Source: Xenoacremonium recifei
Lineage: Eukaryota > Ascomycota > Sordariomycetes > Hypocreales > Nectriaceae
Reading direction: 5' to 3'
Length of the DNA: 64,000 bases
Assembly: GCA_012184525.1 (NCBI GenBank)
Contig: WOFQ01000009.1
Coordinates: 682,001-746,000 of the forward strand
Notes under the pieces: model-generated
Seen by the model: only the letters and a program-made list of their open reading frames with translations
Databases searched by the model: none
Told to the model about the DNA's origin: nothing
In this document: piece after piece, positions 12,049-23,963 of the stretch
Layout of the letters: each line of letters begins with the position of its first letter
Numbering within the stretch: position 1 is the stretch's first letter
Program-made: the position numbers and the translations under genes

Positions 12049-12111
12049 ATGCCACTACTGAGATCCTACCAACCACAAGTTCCGAACAAGGCCGAGGTCC
12101 AGCGACACTGA
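12049..12111 (+). promoter_or_regulatory. 20-residue upstream ORF in facB leader
   Basis: This ORF starts at ATG 12049 and ends with TGA at 12109-12111 (begins MPLLRSYQPQ). The 228 nt between it and the facB ATG contain no other ATG, so re-initiation could control facB translation. This is inference; it depends on the leader not being spliced. Confidence 0.45.
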
Positions 12112-12339
12112 CCGGGTCTCGACGACGCAACAAAACCACTCAGGCCAGCACGCTTATCTGGTGCAATTTTCACCGATCCCAGAGGACGATCAGAATACCG
12201 AGAGAAGCACGTGTGAGGACGACGCCGAGTCACATTTTATTGTCTCTTCCCGTTTGTTCCGGCTTTTGAAGCCGCCCGACACTCACCACCTACACACTTA
12301 CAACACTCTCTCACCCGCTTACACTCACATACCGCCACC

Positions 12340-15247
12340 ATGCCTGGAATTCTACCCATGAAGGTCATCAAGGTCGGCACCAGCTCTCAGAGCCGGATAG
12401 CCCAGGCCTGCGACCGCTGCCGAAGCAAAAAGATCCGCTGCGACGGCATCCGCCCAACCTGCTCTCAGTGCGCCAATGTCGGCTTCGAGTGCCGGACCAG
12501 CGATAAGCTCAGCCGCCGGGCGTTCCCCCGGGGCTACACGGAGTCGCTCGAGGAGCGCGTACGCCAGCTCGAGGCTGAGGTGCGAGAATTGAAAGATTTG
12601 CTAGACGAGAAGGACGAGAAGATTGAGCTGCTGTCCAAGATGCACGGCAACCGAAGACGGACGTCGATGGGCGCTGCTTCAGCATGCAGTCCCGGAACGG
12701 CATCTCCCGCTGATGCTGGGAAGCAGGACAGTCACGCGATCAAGGAGGACACCTTCAGAGTGCAGGCTTCGCCGCTGCTGCTTGGTGTTGAGAACTCAGA
12801 CTCCTACTTTATGGGCTCGTCGAGCGGACGCGCATTCATCGAGTCCTTCAAGCGCAAGATCCAGGAGACGGGCAAGCCCTGCACCGACTTCAACCCCGAG
12901 GCTTTCCTCCACATCCAGGGCTGCGAGCCTCTTACTCACAAGGCGCCTGAGCACTCTCTGCGGATACCACCACGCCTGTTCTCAGACCGATGTGTCAACG
13001 TCTACTTCCAGGAGTGGGCGCCGCTCTTCCCCGTGCTTCACAAGCCAACCTTCCTGCACATCTATGAGGAGTTCGTGGCCGACCCGGAAAAGGTCAAGAG
13101 CAATCACAAGCTCGCCCAGCTCTACCTCGTCTTCAACATTGCCGGACTCTCATCAGATGCTCCCGACATGCCCCAGCTGGCCGCCTGTGAGCTGCAGTGG
13201 CGCCGTGCACTCGACGCCGTCATCATGGAGAACACCATGAATACGCTCCAGTGCCTGACGCTCGCCCTGCTCTACTGCACTATGCGCGCCGACTACAAGC
13301 GCCTGCAGCACTACAAGGGCATTGCCGTGGGTCTGTCCCACCGCCTCGGCCTGCATCAGAGCCAGAAGCGCTTCTCGTTTGGTGCCCTGACCATTGAGAC
13401 GAGGAAGAAGGTCTTCTGGACTCTGTACACCCTCGACTGGTAAGTTTTCATGTGTGATGCATGTGATATAGATTCACATGTTGTCTTATCTCTAGCACGT
13501 GCTAATTATATCATAGCTTCTCTGCTGCTATCCTTGGCCTGCCCAAGCTGCTCAAGGAGGAGGATGTCCAGTGCGAGTATCCATCTGATACCGACGACGA
13601 GTATGTCACCGAAAAGGGTTTCCAGCCCACGTTGCCCGGCGAGTACACCCGCCTCTCCAGCGCCCTCGCTCTCTTCCGCGCCACTCGCGTGCTCGCCCGC
13701 GTGCTTGAGAAGAACTACCCGGCCGCCACGTCCTACGAGCTGTCCCTGCAGCAGATGTCGGCGCTCGAGGCCGACCTCGACGCTTGGTACGACAATCTGC
13801 CGGCGCATCTGCGCCTCAACTTTGTGCAAGACAAGCCCTCGGCGGACGTGACCGGCAGCCGATCGCCCCTCTTGGTGAGTTCCCTATTCCTTCTCCCGGA
13901 AACTGTCCGAGTTTCCGGTCCGGTCCGAGTCCACCAGGGCCCGGTACGGGCCTCTTCGGTAAACTTCGGGATGCTTGTCCGTACTGTTTGCTAACGGGAG
14001 GATCACAGGCATTGGCTTACTACTACATCCGCACCCTCATCTACCGGCCCGCCGTTGGCTCCAATCTCGGACCCAAGGCCGCCTCGGCCCTCATCTCCGT
14101 CGGGACCTCCAGCAAGCACATCATCCAGATCATTCAGCTCCTCGAGGAGCGGAGCATGACCTTTTCGTTCTGCCTCAACAAGGCTGACCTCCTCACCATC
14201 TGTGGCATGACCCTGCTGTTCCAGACGGTCGACCTCAAGCATGACAGCAAGCTGATGCGCGATGACGAGCGTCTGGTCAACGGGGCGATCCGCATCCTAG
14301 ACAAGGCCCGGGCGCCTGGTGCCCATGACTTCAAGCGGGTGGCTAGCATGCTTGTCACGGTTGAGGACCTGTCGCCGAGCACTCCTGGCTCCCGCGAGGC
14401 TTCGATGCCGGCGCCTTCGTCCAACCGAGGCTCTCCCGGCCCCAAGAAGAAGATGCCTTATGTCCTCGGCCAGCTTCCTGCAGCGACGTCTAGCGAGAGC
14501 GACCTCATTCAGCAGCAGGAGAAGCTGCGCCGCATGACCATGCCCAGCGCTAGTCAGCAGCGTCCCGAGTTCTACCGCGGCCGCTCGCGACCCTCGTTTG
14601 ACAACCTTCAGCAGGTCGATATGTCCATGGCTCACTCCCGTGACCACCGCCTGTCCATGTCGCAGATCCCCAACCACGTCAAGCACTCGCCGCTGTCTCG
14701 CCCCAACTTGGATTTCATGCCCTTTGGTAACACATCTCAGCCCTCGTCGCCTGAGCAGCAGCGCATGCAGCTCAACGGCAACAACCAGCAGGCTAACCCA
14801 ACGCTGGTGCACTCACCCATGGTGGGAGGCGGCAAGATGAACGGTGTGTCCAGCACCGAGTGGGAGACTCTCCTTGGCCAACTGGATGGCGGGCTTAACA
14901 ATGTCTACGATGCCATCTACGGTGGGCAAATCCTCGCCAACGAGGCGTCCATTGCGACCAGCCACTGCAGTGACTGGTCTCCTGATGCCTGGGATCTGGC
15001 GGGCTTCAGCATCAACGAGTTTGGCGGTAACCCTGAGCCGCCACAGAGCGTGCTGAGCATGAGCGACGAGAGCCTGAGCTCGGGCGAGGAGGTGGCCCCG
15101 TCGGAGCTGGGACTCAGCGTCGGCAGCGTCGACTTCTCCCAGCAGCAGCAGCAGCAGCCTCAGCATCATCAGATGCTGGCGACGACGGTGGCGCCTGCGG
15201 GCGGTGATGGATACTTGCTGGATGGGATGGACGGATTTAACATGTGA
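12340..15247 (+). CDS. facB: Zn2Cys6 transcription factor FacB/Cat8 (acetate and gluconeogenesis regulator)
   Basis: Exons 12340-13439, 13517-13874 and 14009-15247 give 898 residues. The start ATG has a good context (CCACCATG). The N-terminus MPGILPMKVIKVG and the binuclear zinc cluster with Cys at 23, 26, 33, 40, 43 and 50 match FacB/Cat8. A linker (KLSRRAFPRGY) and a dimerisation coiled coil (about 70-100) follow. The Fungal_trans middle homology region covers roughly 210-450. The C-terminal half is low-complexity and ends in an acidic/Gln-rich activation region with six consecutive CAG-coded glutamines (15140-15157). FacB orthologues activate acetyl-CoA synthetase, glyoxylate-cycle and gluconeogenic genes when glucose is absent, and are themselves carbon-catabolite repressed. 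The long upstream region and the two uORFs fit complex control. Binding specificity is inferred from the family. Confidence 0.93.
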
Positions 15248-16547
15248 ACAACAACAAAAGCTGGATGCCGAATTTGATACCCCCTTTTGATTTACGTGTC
15301 TGGGAATTTGGGAATGGGATTCTACTGGGAGCGGGATCTATCTGACGACATTTGGGTTTCTATTACTGCTGTTTATTTGGGATTTGGATGAGCAGGTACA
15401 GTTCACGGCGCCTGAACGGGATTTGGATAGCGACGGTGGCGGAGGTCGGAAAGGTGTCTTATTGAAAGGAGTTATTGCTATTGCTGTCGGAATGGGGAGA
15501 CTGGGGCGCAAGCGAAGGGAACAAAAAGGGCTGCTCCCCCTCCATCAGGCGTACATACACAGGATCAGGTGCAAACACCAATGCAAGTTTCTACTGCCGA
15601 GACTCAAGACGCATCAACTTACGTATGTGACCGCACTTCGCCTCTCTCGTACCGCGACAGAGGTACAAGAAGTGACTTACACTGGATCAGACCACGCAAA
15701 CGGCGTGCGGAGAAGCACCCTCGCCGCCCTGTTCCAGAAGCCTGTCGCGCCCTCTAGCGAGCGTCTAGCTGGAAGAAAGCACACCACCCACCCGACGATA
15801 GAGTTGCCGCCGGTGAGTCTTGGCCAGTTTAGACGACTGGACGCCTCCGCAGGGAAAGCCTTGGCCACGTCCCCCAGAGAAATGTCATGCCACCCCCGCA
15901 GGCTTACCCCGTGGAGAGACGCTGGTGCGGCGCAGGGACCGGGAGGTGGGAATGAATGGCCTGATGGTCGAGACCTGGCGGGTGAAGTTGCAGAGTTGGA
16001 TGGACTGCGGAAGCGATTCGTTGGGGAGCGAGGGGGCGGCTGGATGAGGATCTCCGCAGCGGATGACTCGGGGTTGGAGATGATTGCGATGGAGGGGTAG
16101 AGATGTTCAACGGGGCGGCCGTTGGAAAGAAGGTGTGGCGTTGGTGGATGAGGCTTGACGTGTGTGGCTTGACGGGATGTCCGGGGTGTGGCGGTGGGCT
16201 GTGGCTGGAGATTTTCTGGGACGGGAGCGCTGTGTCAAGGGAGGTAGGTAGTTTGTGGCTAATGCGTGTAATGTGACTTTGAGACGGCCCAAGGCTGAAG
16301 GCGTTGACGACATCTCATGAAGGAGATCAAAGATAATGATAATCTAGAGGTTTTTCGTCTATTCTCAGCCTCCTTTGACACTTGTATCCTATGTCTCTCT
16401 TGAATGATTATCAAATCATCCTGTCGCTCGATCCTGCAGCCACGGGGGCCGATACATCCGGACTTGACGTCTTACCTCCGCCGCCGCAGATTCCCATGCT
16501 GTCGTCACACGTACACAAGCACAACATCATTATTATCCGTCGCAGCC
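15248..16547. other. Intergenic region facB-GDPD
   Basis: 1.3 kb holding the facB 3' UTR and the GDPD promoter. Open frames exist on both strands (15.4-16.3 kb) with some splice-like signals, but none gives a recognisable protein or a clean ATG-to-stop model. Confidence 0.45.
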
Positions 16548-17857
16548 ATGAGTAACACCAGCAGCCGCAGCAGTGAGAGCCAGCCGCTCATGAAGGATGT
16601 CCGGAGTCCTATTCCCCGAGGTACCTCCCACGTGACTTGACACGAGAGAGAGAGAGAGAGAGAGAGAAGGTGACTGACAGCGCTCACAGCATCGTGGGCT
16701 AAGCCGGTCCCTTCGGCGCGCGACCCCTCGCGTCTGCTCCCGCAGGCCATTGCACACCGTGGGAATAAGGCGCTGTGGCCGGAGAACTCGATGGGCGGGT
16801 TCCGCAGCGCTATCGAGGTTGGGGCGCATGCGCTGGAGACGGATGTGCATCTCTCGGCCGACGGGGTGGCAGTGCTCTCTCACGTATGTCTTCTTTTTCT
16901 CCTCCAGGGGAGAGTGCACCTCTGATTCCCTTTAGGATGGCTCCCTGAAGCGCTGCTTCGGCGTGGACAAGAAGATCAGCGAGTGTCGGTGGGACTACTT
17001 GGCGACGCTGCAGACGGTGCGCGAGCCGAAGCAGGGCTTGCCGAGGCTGAGGGATCTGCTGGGGGTTTTGGCGGAGCCGGGGATGGAGAAGATTTGGGTG
17101 TTGCTGGATATCAAGGTGCGCTTGCAGTGATGGCTTGTGAGAAGTGTACTGACGGGGGCGAAGATTGATGATGCGGCTGAGGATCTCATGAGCGCCATTG
17201 CGAAGGCCATGGAGGATGTTCCAGGCCCCGTACCCTGGGACCAGCGCATCATCCTTGGATGCTGGAATGTGAGTCCTCGCCCATGCCCTGACGTAGCAAA
17301 TACTTATTCACACCGTCACGCAGGCAACCTTTCTCCAGACAGCGCGCCGGCTGCTCCCCAGCCACCCCCTCGCACACATCAGCGCCTCGCTGCTCTACTC
17401 GCACCACTTCATGAAGATCCCCAACCTAGGCTTCAACATGGCGCAGAAGGCTCTCATCGGCCTGCCCGGCCACTGGTTTCTGAGGGATGTGCAGGCCGCC
17501 GACCGCCAGCTGTTCGTGTGGACGGTCAACGACGAGAAGTGGATGGAGTGGTGCATCCGCAAGAACCTGGGCAGTCCGGGCAAGAGCGTCAAGGCGTTGC
17601 GTGGGGATGTGCTTGTGGATGGGGTGATTACGGATGATCCGCGGAAGTTTCTTGCTGTGTGTGAGCGGTATGAGGATGAGATGGATGGGAAGAGGGTGAG
17701 GGTGAGGAAGGGGGTGGTGGAGAGGGTTGGGGAGGGCGTGAAGACGGCTTGTCTCGTGGTGGCGATCCAGATGATGGTGATGGGCTTCCACATGCTGCGC
17801 AGGTGGCAGGGCAAGTTCGATTACCTCAAGGACCGTCGCAGCCTGGACAAACGATGA
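16548..17857 (+). CDS. PGC1: Glycerophosphodiester phosphodiesterase / phosphatidylglycerol phospholipase C-like, C-terminal membrane anchor
   Basis: Exons 16548-16620, 16690-16883, 16936-17115, 17164-17268 and 17324-17857 give 361 residues. The GDPD TIM-barrel begins with AHRGNKALWPENS: catalytic His47 and Arg48, with the PEN motif at 55-57. Metal ligands Glu74 and Asp76 follow in ETD, then His89 in LSHDG. The end (FVWTVND, then DGVITDDPRKF) is the usual barrel closure. A hydrophobic segment near 325-342 is a likely single membrane anchor with a basic tail. Yeast Pgc1 hydrolyses phosphatidylglycerol to diacylglycerol and has this tail-anchored layout; the same reaction is inferred here, although a glycerophosphodiesterase role is possible. 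The first intron carries a (GA)12 microsatellite. Confidence 0.88.
16644..16667. repeat. (GA)12 microsatellite in intron 1 of the GDPD gene
   Basis: Twelve GA units are seen directly between the 5' splice site at 16621 and the branch site. Length changes would alter only intron size. Confidence 0.9.
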
Positions 17858-18887
17858 GTTTGATAGTCTTGGTTTGGCATGCCCGAAAGGCAGCACATTT
17901 GCATTCTTTGTTTTCTGGGCGCGCGAAGAAATATATAGACAGACATGGCACAGATAGAACGCCCAAGGAGGTACTCGCCGAGCAAGGGTACAGCACAGCA
18001 TAGGCACGCATAGAAATCTGGAGGAGTAATCGCCGAGTAGAGGGATCAGACTTAGCATACCGAAGCCCCATTCTCTTGATGGATGACTACACCACTGCCT
18101 CGAGTCTATTACGCGGTATACAGTGTTCCGGGTGATGCATGAGAACATGCTGAAGCTTAGAAATCCAACAAAACGAAGCAGCAGTAGTCCAAGAGACTGA
18201 CAATGTGCCTTGGATGTCCTCCATCTCAGACCCCGGACCGAGCCCCACTTAACCGGTGCCAGGCCCCGGCCCCGAGAGTCGGCCCAGCCCCGTCACTGTT
18301 GCTTTGTCATGCGTCCATTCCCGAACGGGCGACCTTCCACGGCACTCCGTGGCGGATTGCTCAGCATGAGGCGGCTGGATGGAGTCTAGACCTAGATCCT
18401 GGGGCTATGATGATGCGGGTGAACGCAGGGTTAAGATCGTGTAGAGATTGCGATTGTTTCTTAAGGTTAAAACAAGGGTATATCCTGACCACTGATGGTG
18501 GTGATCGCTATTATGCTTCTTTTAACGAAACACGAGAGCCGTGATTGCAGTGCCGTAGCAGTGTCGCAGCAGAATCAGAACGGAACAGCGATTTCCTGGA
18601 GCAGACACCATCCCCTGACGCTGACTTTACACGAATTGTGCATCGCGCTTGTCAGCCACGTGAATCCTTCCGGGAGGAAACACCCCTGGCATGACAGGCC
18701 TGTGCATAGGGCTCTTTAGCGGGAAATCCTCCCGTCTGCCTCGACGACGACAGCGTCGGGTTTATGAATGGAATTTGTAATGAAGGGGGAAGTACACGGA
18801 GAAGGAGAGCCTATCCCCGGGGTGAGTTGCAAGGAATGTGGAAGAATCAATATGTTGTTATGAGTGAGGATGAAGTTGGTGAGAGAA
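17858..18887. other. Intergenic region GDPD-SMP30-like
   Basis: About 1 kb holding the GDPD 3' UTR and the promoter of the next gene. No gene was recognised. Confidence 0.5.
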
Positions 18888-18894
18888 TATAAAG
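18888..18894 (+). promoter_or_regulatory. TATA box of the secreted beta-propeller gene
   Basis: TATAAAG sits 80 nt before the start codon at 18968, a normal distance for a TATA-driven fungal promoter. Strong TATA boxes are typical of regulated rather than housekeeping genes. Confidence 0.6.
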
Positions 18895-18967
18895 AGCCCC
18901 TCGATCCCCCGTGTAAGTCCTCACCACCACCACCACAACAAACACTCCCCCCTCACAACCCACCACC

Positions 18968-19987
18968 ATGCACTTCACATCCCTCCTCCCCCTAGCCCTC
19001 CCAGCCTTGAGCCTCGCCAGCTCCCTCCCCGCCCACCCGCTCGCCCAACTCCCCCTCGGCACCTGGCTCGAGAACATCACGCCGCGCCGCACCACGGGCG
19101 CCCTCCTAATCACCCAGATGGCGCCCTCCGCCGTCGTCTTCACGCTCGACCCCGCGAACCCCTCGCTGCAGACGCTGGTCGAGATCCCGTCTATCCAGAA
19201 TATCTATGGCATTGCGCCGGTGCAAGTGTCGGACGGGCAGGAGACGTACCTCTTCGTGGGGGGAAACTCGACTACCCTGGCGGATCCGGTTGCGGGTGAA
19301 TTCAGTGCCTGGACTCTGACGTTTGAGCCTGGGACGTGTGGTGGCGAGACCGTCGTTGCGCGCAAGGTCAGCGACATGAGCCCGCACAGCCTGTTCCTCA
19401 ACGGCGTGGCCTCCATCCCTACCGCGCACAACGCCGTCCTCGTGGCAGACTCCTTCGCCGGCACCGTGGGCCGTCTGGACGTCGCAACCGGCGCATACGA
19501 TGCCACGGCCTTTGCTCTGCCACAGATGGTCGCGCCCGCAGACAACGCGCTGGGCTTCGGCGTGAACGGCGTGCGCGTGCGCTCCGGCTATTTGTACTGG
19601 ACGAACTCGGCGCTGGTCAGCATCTTCCGCGTGCGCATCACCGCGACGGGCTACCCAGCGCACGGGGCGAGTGCCGAACTCGTCGCGAATGTATCCTCGG
19701 TGGCGACGTTCGTAGACGACTTCACGTTTGATGGCGAGGGCAACATCTACGCTGCGAGCAACATCGACAACACGGTCGTCTATATTGATGTCAAGACGGG
19801 GAAGATCGAGATGGTGGTGGGTGGGAAGGATCTTATGACGGTGGCTGGGTCGACGAGCATGGCGTTTGGGGTTGGGAGGGAGGATAGTGAGACGTTGTAT
19901 GTGACGACGTCGGGGGCGTTGGCTGATCCGGTGGATGGGAACAAGACGGAGGGAGCTAAGGTTGTGGCTGTTGATACGAGGGGCTGA
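18968..19987 (+). CDS. Secreted SMP-30/gluconolactonase-like beta-propeller protein
   Basis: A single uninterrupted exon of 339 residues with a Kozak-like CCACCATGC start. Residues 1 to about 20 are a signal peptide (MHFTSLLPLALPALSLASS). The mature part has repeated beta-blade segments such as NVSSVATFVDDFTFDGEGNI and NIDNTVVYIDVKTGKIEMV, plus the SMP-30-like GEGNIYAASN turn and several N-glycosylation sequons (NITP, NSTT, NVSS). The fold suggests a calcium-dependent lactonase-like or sugar/aryl-ester hydrolase propeller. Intronless secreted members of this family are common in filamentous ascomycetes, often of unknown substrate. It is the only intronless secreted gene here, and its promoter has a TATA box, so regulated expression is likely. 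The enzymatic activity is not established. Confidence 0.75.
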   Translation: MHFTSLLPLALPALSLASSLPAHPLAQLPLGTWLENITPRRTTGALLITQMAPSAVVFTLDPANPSLQTLVEIPSIQNIYGIAPVQVSDGQETYLFVGGNSTTLADPVAGEFSAWTLTFEPGTCGGETVVARKVSDMSPHSLFLNGVASIPTAHNAVLVADSFAGTVGRLDVATGAYDATAFALPQMVAPADNALGFGVNGVRVRSGYLYWTNSALVSIFRVRITATGYPAHGASAELVANVSSVATFVDDFTFDGEGNIYAASNIDNTVVYIDVKTGKIEMVVGGKDLMTVAGSTSMAFGVGREDSETLYVTTSGALADPVDGNKTEGAKVVAVDTRG

Positions 19988-20401
19988 AGGCGTCAGTATG
20001 GCGATGAAAAGGGGTTGGTTGGGTGAATAATACATGGTTGAAGGCTGGTGTAGACGATAGCACTACCCCTGGATAGAGGTAGTTTTCATTCCTTTCATAT
20101 ATGTACAATACAAGTTCTCATCAAGAAGTCAGTCAATCTTCGTCTATTTTAACAATTACCCCTGAATGTCACTCACATAACACACAAGTGGCACCCCCTT
20201 TTGTAGCGAGTCAATATACGCAGACTGATCTAACCTCAATGACAACAATTCAAGTCCCTGGCCAGTTCGGGATTAACCCCCTGATCCCCAACGCCATCCG
20301 ACAATCCGCATGAAAAGCACAACGCCATGATTTTTGTCCCTTTTTCTAATCTCGATGCCACAGCCACCGGTTCATTAGCAATGTTGGTTCTCAGCTATAG
20401 C
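19988..20401. other. Convergent 3' spacer
   Basis: 414 nt of AT-richer sequence between the propeller gene (+) and RTF1 (-). It is expected to hold both 3' UTRs; nothing else was seen. Confidence 0.6.
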
Positions 20402-22409
20402 TTAAATATCAACATCAATGTCCAGATCCAACGCCCCAATTACATCGTCATCCATAAGCGGCGTGTGGATCGTCGGAATGCCCTTCTTCTCTGCGTACTT
20501 CTGCTCCTGCAACTTCGCCAGGTGCGCTGGCAGGCTCGACTTCGCTGGCGCAGCCTTGGGGGTCCCGTTGGCCGGCGTGCTGTCGTTGCTGCCATTCGCC
20601 GTGGGCGTCTCCATCGATTCGTTGACATCGTACACGAACTTGGCCTTTGTCCGAAGACGCCTTGAATGGCCACCCTCGATCACCTCGCCACGCTTAATGG
20701 CCATCTCGATCTCGAGCGCCTTGGCCTTCTCCTTCAGCTGAGCCTTGCGCACCGCTTCCTGGTTGAGACGGCGGTTCTCTCGGTTTCGCTCGGCTAGTCG
20801 ATCTTGTTCGCTCTGGCGTCTCGCTCCCTCGGATAGCTTCGATGGGCCCAGGCTCGTCTTAAAAGCCAGGCGTTGAGCACCCATCTTGTCAAGCTCCTCC
20901 TGGAGTTCCTCGACTCTCCGATCATCACCCCGCTCTCGTGCCTCTTCTTGCAGTCGAGCAAGACGCTCCCGTTCCGCCGGATCGAATCGCCGACGCAGCT
21001 CGTTCTTCTTCGCCAGCTGGGCCTTGATCTCCTCGCTAGTCCACTTGTGGTTGATCAACGCGTTGATGTCGTCCACCTTGCTCATGAGGAAAGCCTTCGT
21101 GGGAAGAGTGACATTGTCATTCTGACATGTCACCTTGTACCGATTGAGCTCGCTATCCGTGAACTTTCGGCTCGAGGCAGCAATGAAGGGGAATTCTTTG
21201 ACTGCCTTTCCGTGAGCTGCCTTGACATACTGGTCTGTGACGAAGGTGCCGTTAGGTCCATTGAGCGCATACGGCCGTCCGGTGGTAAACCCTGTTCGAA
21301 ATAGGTCAGTATCGGTCCGTAAGTTTTCTTAGCACTTCGGTGTGCGCACCTTTGATAAGCGCCATCCGGTACTGCTCGATGCCTGTCTCAGGGTGCGGGC
21401 CAAGAGCAATCCTGATGTAGCATCCCGCGATGCGCGTCGCAAACCCTGGCGTAGAGCAGACCTGGGCAAACTCGTTTCGTCCCAGTCGAAGCCTATCGAA
21501 GTCACGCAGCTCAGGTGGTGGCTCATCTCGTTCGGCTTGGGGTGTTCTAGACCGCGCACGACCGAACTCGTCTTCGCTCTCTTCCGCATCCCGGAAGTCT
21601 CCTCGTCGAGGAGAGTAATCGTCCTTTCGCCGTTCGTGATCCTCCCGACGCTTCGCCTTCTCTGCTCGTGCTCTGCGCAGCGAGTCCATCGCAGTCTCAG
21701 AGCCTTTGCCGCCTGCTGTCCGTTGCCGTGACGTCTTACGGTCGACATCTTCCAGCTCGGCGGTATCGGCGCTGCGCTTCTTCTTGACCGACTTCCGCTC
21801 CTCGATCTCGACGTTATTAACCATCTGGCGCAGGAGTCTGTTCTGTCGTTGTCGCTCGATTTCCGTCATACGCTCGGCGATAATCTGCTCTCGCTCGACT
21901 TCTCGCATAGCCATAATCTCCTCCTTTTCAGCATGACTGACGTACATGCCGTCGACAGGATACTTCTCGTCGTCATCAGCACCCGGCGCCGCCCTACCAC
22001 GCGAGGGTTCTGCATCAGAGTCGGATTCATCCATCGGCGCCGATTCCAGAGAGTTTGGGGTGCCTGGCGCAGATGACCTGATCAAATCCATCGCGTCAGC
22101 AGATGAAGCATAGGGATGCAGTATGGACAGTTGTAGGCCGCAGCAGCGACGGGTGAAAAGACCCATGGCGACAGAGTCGCAGGCGCAAAGGCTGTAAAGA
22201 AGGAAAGTGTGTACTTACGCTTCGCCTTCCTCCTCATCAGACTCGCCATCTCGTGATCGCCGGCCAGCCTTCTTCCCCGACGCCTTCTTCGCGTCCCTCT
22301 TCTTCACGGGCGGCGGCGACGCCGACAGCTCACGGCTCTCATTACCGGAGCCCTCATCCTCCGAGTCACCACCCGCAAGCGCGAGGAGCTCGTCGTCGAT
22401 ATCGGCCAT
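20402..22409 (-). CDS. RTF1: RTF1, Plus-3 domain subunit of the Paf1 complex
   Basis: Minus-strand exons 22219-22409, 21350-22077 and 20402-21291 give 602 residues. The N-terminus (MADIDDELLALAGGDSEDEG) is typical of Rtf1, followed by acidic/serine and lysine-rich segments and the histone-modification region (PVDGMYVSHAEKEEIMAMRE). The Plus-3 domain runs from about 225 to 370 (PPELRDFDRLRLGRNEF, CYIRIALGP, YRMALIKG, GRPYALNG, VDDINALINHKWT). The C-terminal 200 residues are a charged coiled coil (ELRRRFDPAERERLARLQEEA). Rtf1 links the Paf1 complex to Spt5 on elongating RNA polymerase II and stimulates H2B ubiquitylation. The gene is divergent from COQ7. Confidence 0.92.
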
Positions 22410-22933
22410 TGCGAAGTCGCTCTTGTTCCGGTGGCAATTCTGTTCTCTCGGGCGGGAAAGCTCTCAGGGGCTATGCTGGGCGCGGTTGATCAGGTTCGCG
22501 GCTGAGGATGTCTCGTCGATGAGAATGCAGGTGCAGGAGAGTCGAGAGCTGCGAGAACGCGATGGATCGCGCCAATAAAGGGCGATAGCTAATGGATGAG
22601 GAGCGACTGATGCCCTTGTGAAGGTAAAGTGAGGTGAAGAAGAAGTGAGGAAAGTTCCTCTTTCTTCTGCCACCCGGGCGCGGGAAACCCGTTGTCTCCT
22701 GCCCGCGTTTCATTGGCCCAGGCTATGTCATAATCAGCTATGGGTCCCGGTCCCGGCCGCTCTTTCATCCGATCCAAGTAACTTCTCGGTGAGCGCGCCT
22801 TCACCGAGAACTGCAGGGGTCGGGGCGTCATCGGTCCCATCGTTCGATTTCGAGATATAACGGAGAGCTTCGTCTTGGAGACCCATTGCCAGCCACGCAG
22901 TGCTCTGTTGAAAGTGAGGGCCGTCTAGACGCA
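22410..22933. promoter_or_regulatory. Divergent promoter RTF1 (-) / COQ7 (+)
   Basis: 524 nt between two outward-facing start codons. It should hold both promoters and 5' UTRs. No TATA box was recognised, as is common for housekeeping genes. Confidence 0.5.
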
Positions 22934-23716
22934 ATGGCTTCCACTAGGGCTCTTGCTCGTCCCTTGAGGACCCTCTGCGCGAGGTCAACGCCCTCTCTCT
23001 ATGTTCCCGCAGTTCGTTGCATTTCAACGTCTCCCTCCACCTGCGCGTCAGTATCCTCGACCGAGTCCGCCGGAGCTCCGAAACCTCGAAAGCCGCTCAC
23101 CAAAGAACAACGGGACTACCTCGACTCAGCAGTACGATCACTCAAATGCAGCAACTAGAAATAATTGCTAAATCATGGATAGCTCCGAGTCAACCAAGCC
23201 GGCGAGCTCGCCGCCGTCCTCATCTACGCCGCCCAAACGCCCATCCTCCTCCGCAACCGCCCACACCTGCGCAAACTCATGGCGCACATGTATGACCAAG
23301 AGGAGGGCCACTTCAACACCTTCAACAGCCTCATCCACAAACACCGCGTGCGACCAACCGCCCTCTACCCGCTCTGGTCCGTCATGGCCACCGGGCTGGG
23401 CTGGTCGACCGCGATGATGGGCTACGAGGCTGCCATGGCGTGCACCGAGGCCGTCGAGACGGAGATTGGCGGCCACTATAACGAGCAGATCCGCACGCTG
23501 CTAGAGATGATCACGCAGTGGGAAGCGGAGGGATACGAGGTCGGACCCGAGCTATCGGAGCTTGTTGATACCTTGAGAAGGATCCGGGATGAAGAGCTGG
23601 AGCACCTGGACCACGCTGTCGAGCACGACTCGAGAAAGGCTGAGCCGCACTGGCTGCTCACTGGCGTTATTCGCGCTGGTTGTCGGGGCGCAATCTGGGT
23701 CAGCGAAAAGGTGTAA
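22934..23716 (+). CDS. COQ7: COQ7/CAT5, mitochondrial demethoxyubiquinone hydroxylase
   Basis: Exons 22934-23131 and 23183-23716 give 243 residues. Residues 1-45 are Arg/Ser-rich without acids (MASTRALARPLRTLCARSTP), a mitochondrial presequence. The ferritin-like diiron domain has VNQAGELAAVLIY (Glu74), DQEEGHF (Glu106 and His109), VETEIGGHYNEQ and DEELEHLDHA, the Glu and ExxH ligands of Coq7. The enzyme hydroxylates 5-demethoxyubiquinone in the penultimate step of ubiquinone synthesis on the matrix face of the inner membrane, in the Coq synthome with Coq9. The length fits fungal homologues. The 51-nt intron has a GTACGA donor. Confidence 0.95.
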
Positions 23717-23963
23717 CGCGCAAAGCGATTGTATATTACGTGTACCAGTATTCCCCGGCACTGTTATGGAGGACTGTATATATTATGTGTAGACAAAAGA
23801 GAAAGAAAACCAGGTGATTAATTTTGTGCAGCTTAGACGCCAAACGAATGCTTCCTGTGCTAGTGTGTCATGCTGAATCCATCCAACTCCATGCGATGAT
23901 GCTTTTGTACACTCTGGTTTCGCTTCCAACAACACGATGAACCCCCGGACAAAGAAAAGTAAA

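Noticed and set aside
15384..16320. Possible small gene on either strand between facB and GDPD
   Set aside because: Splice-like signals and a presequence-like stretch (RQVSTIRPFIPTSRSLRR on the minus strand) were seen. No ATG-to-stop model could be joined on either strand.
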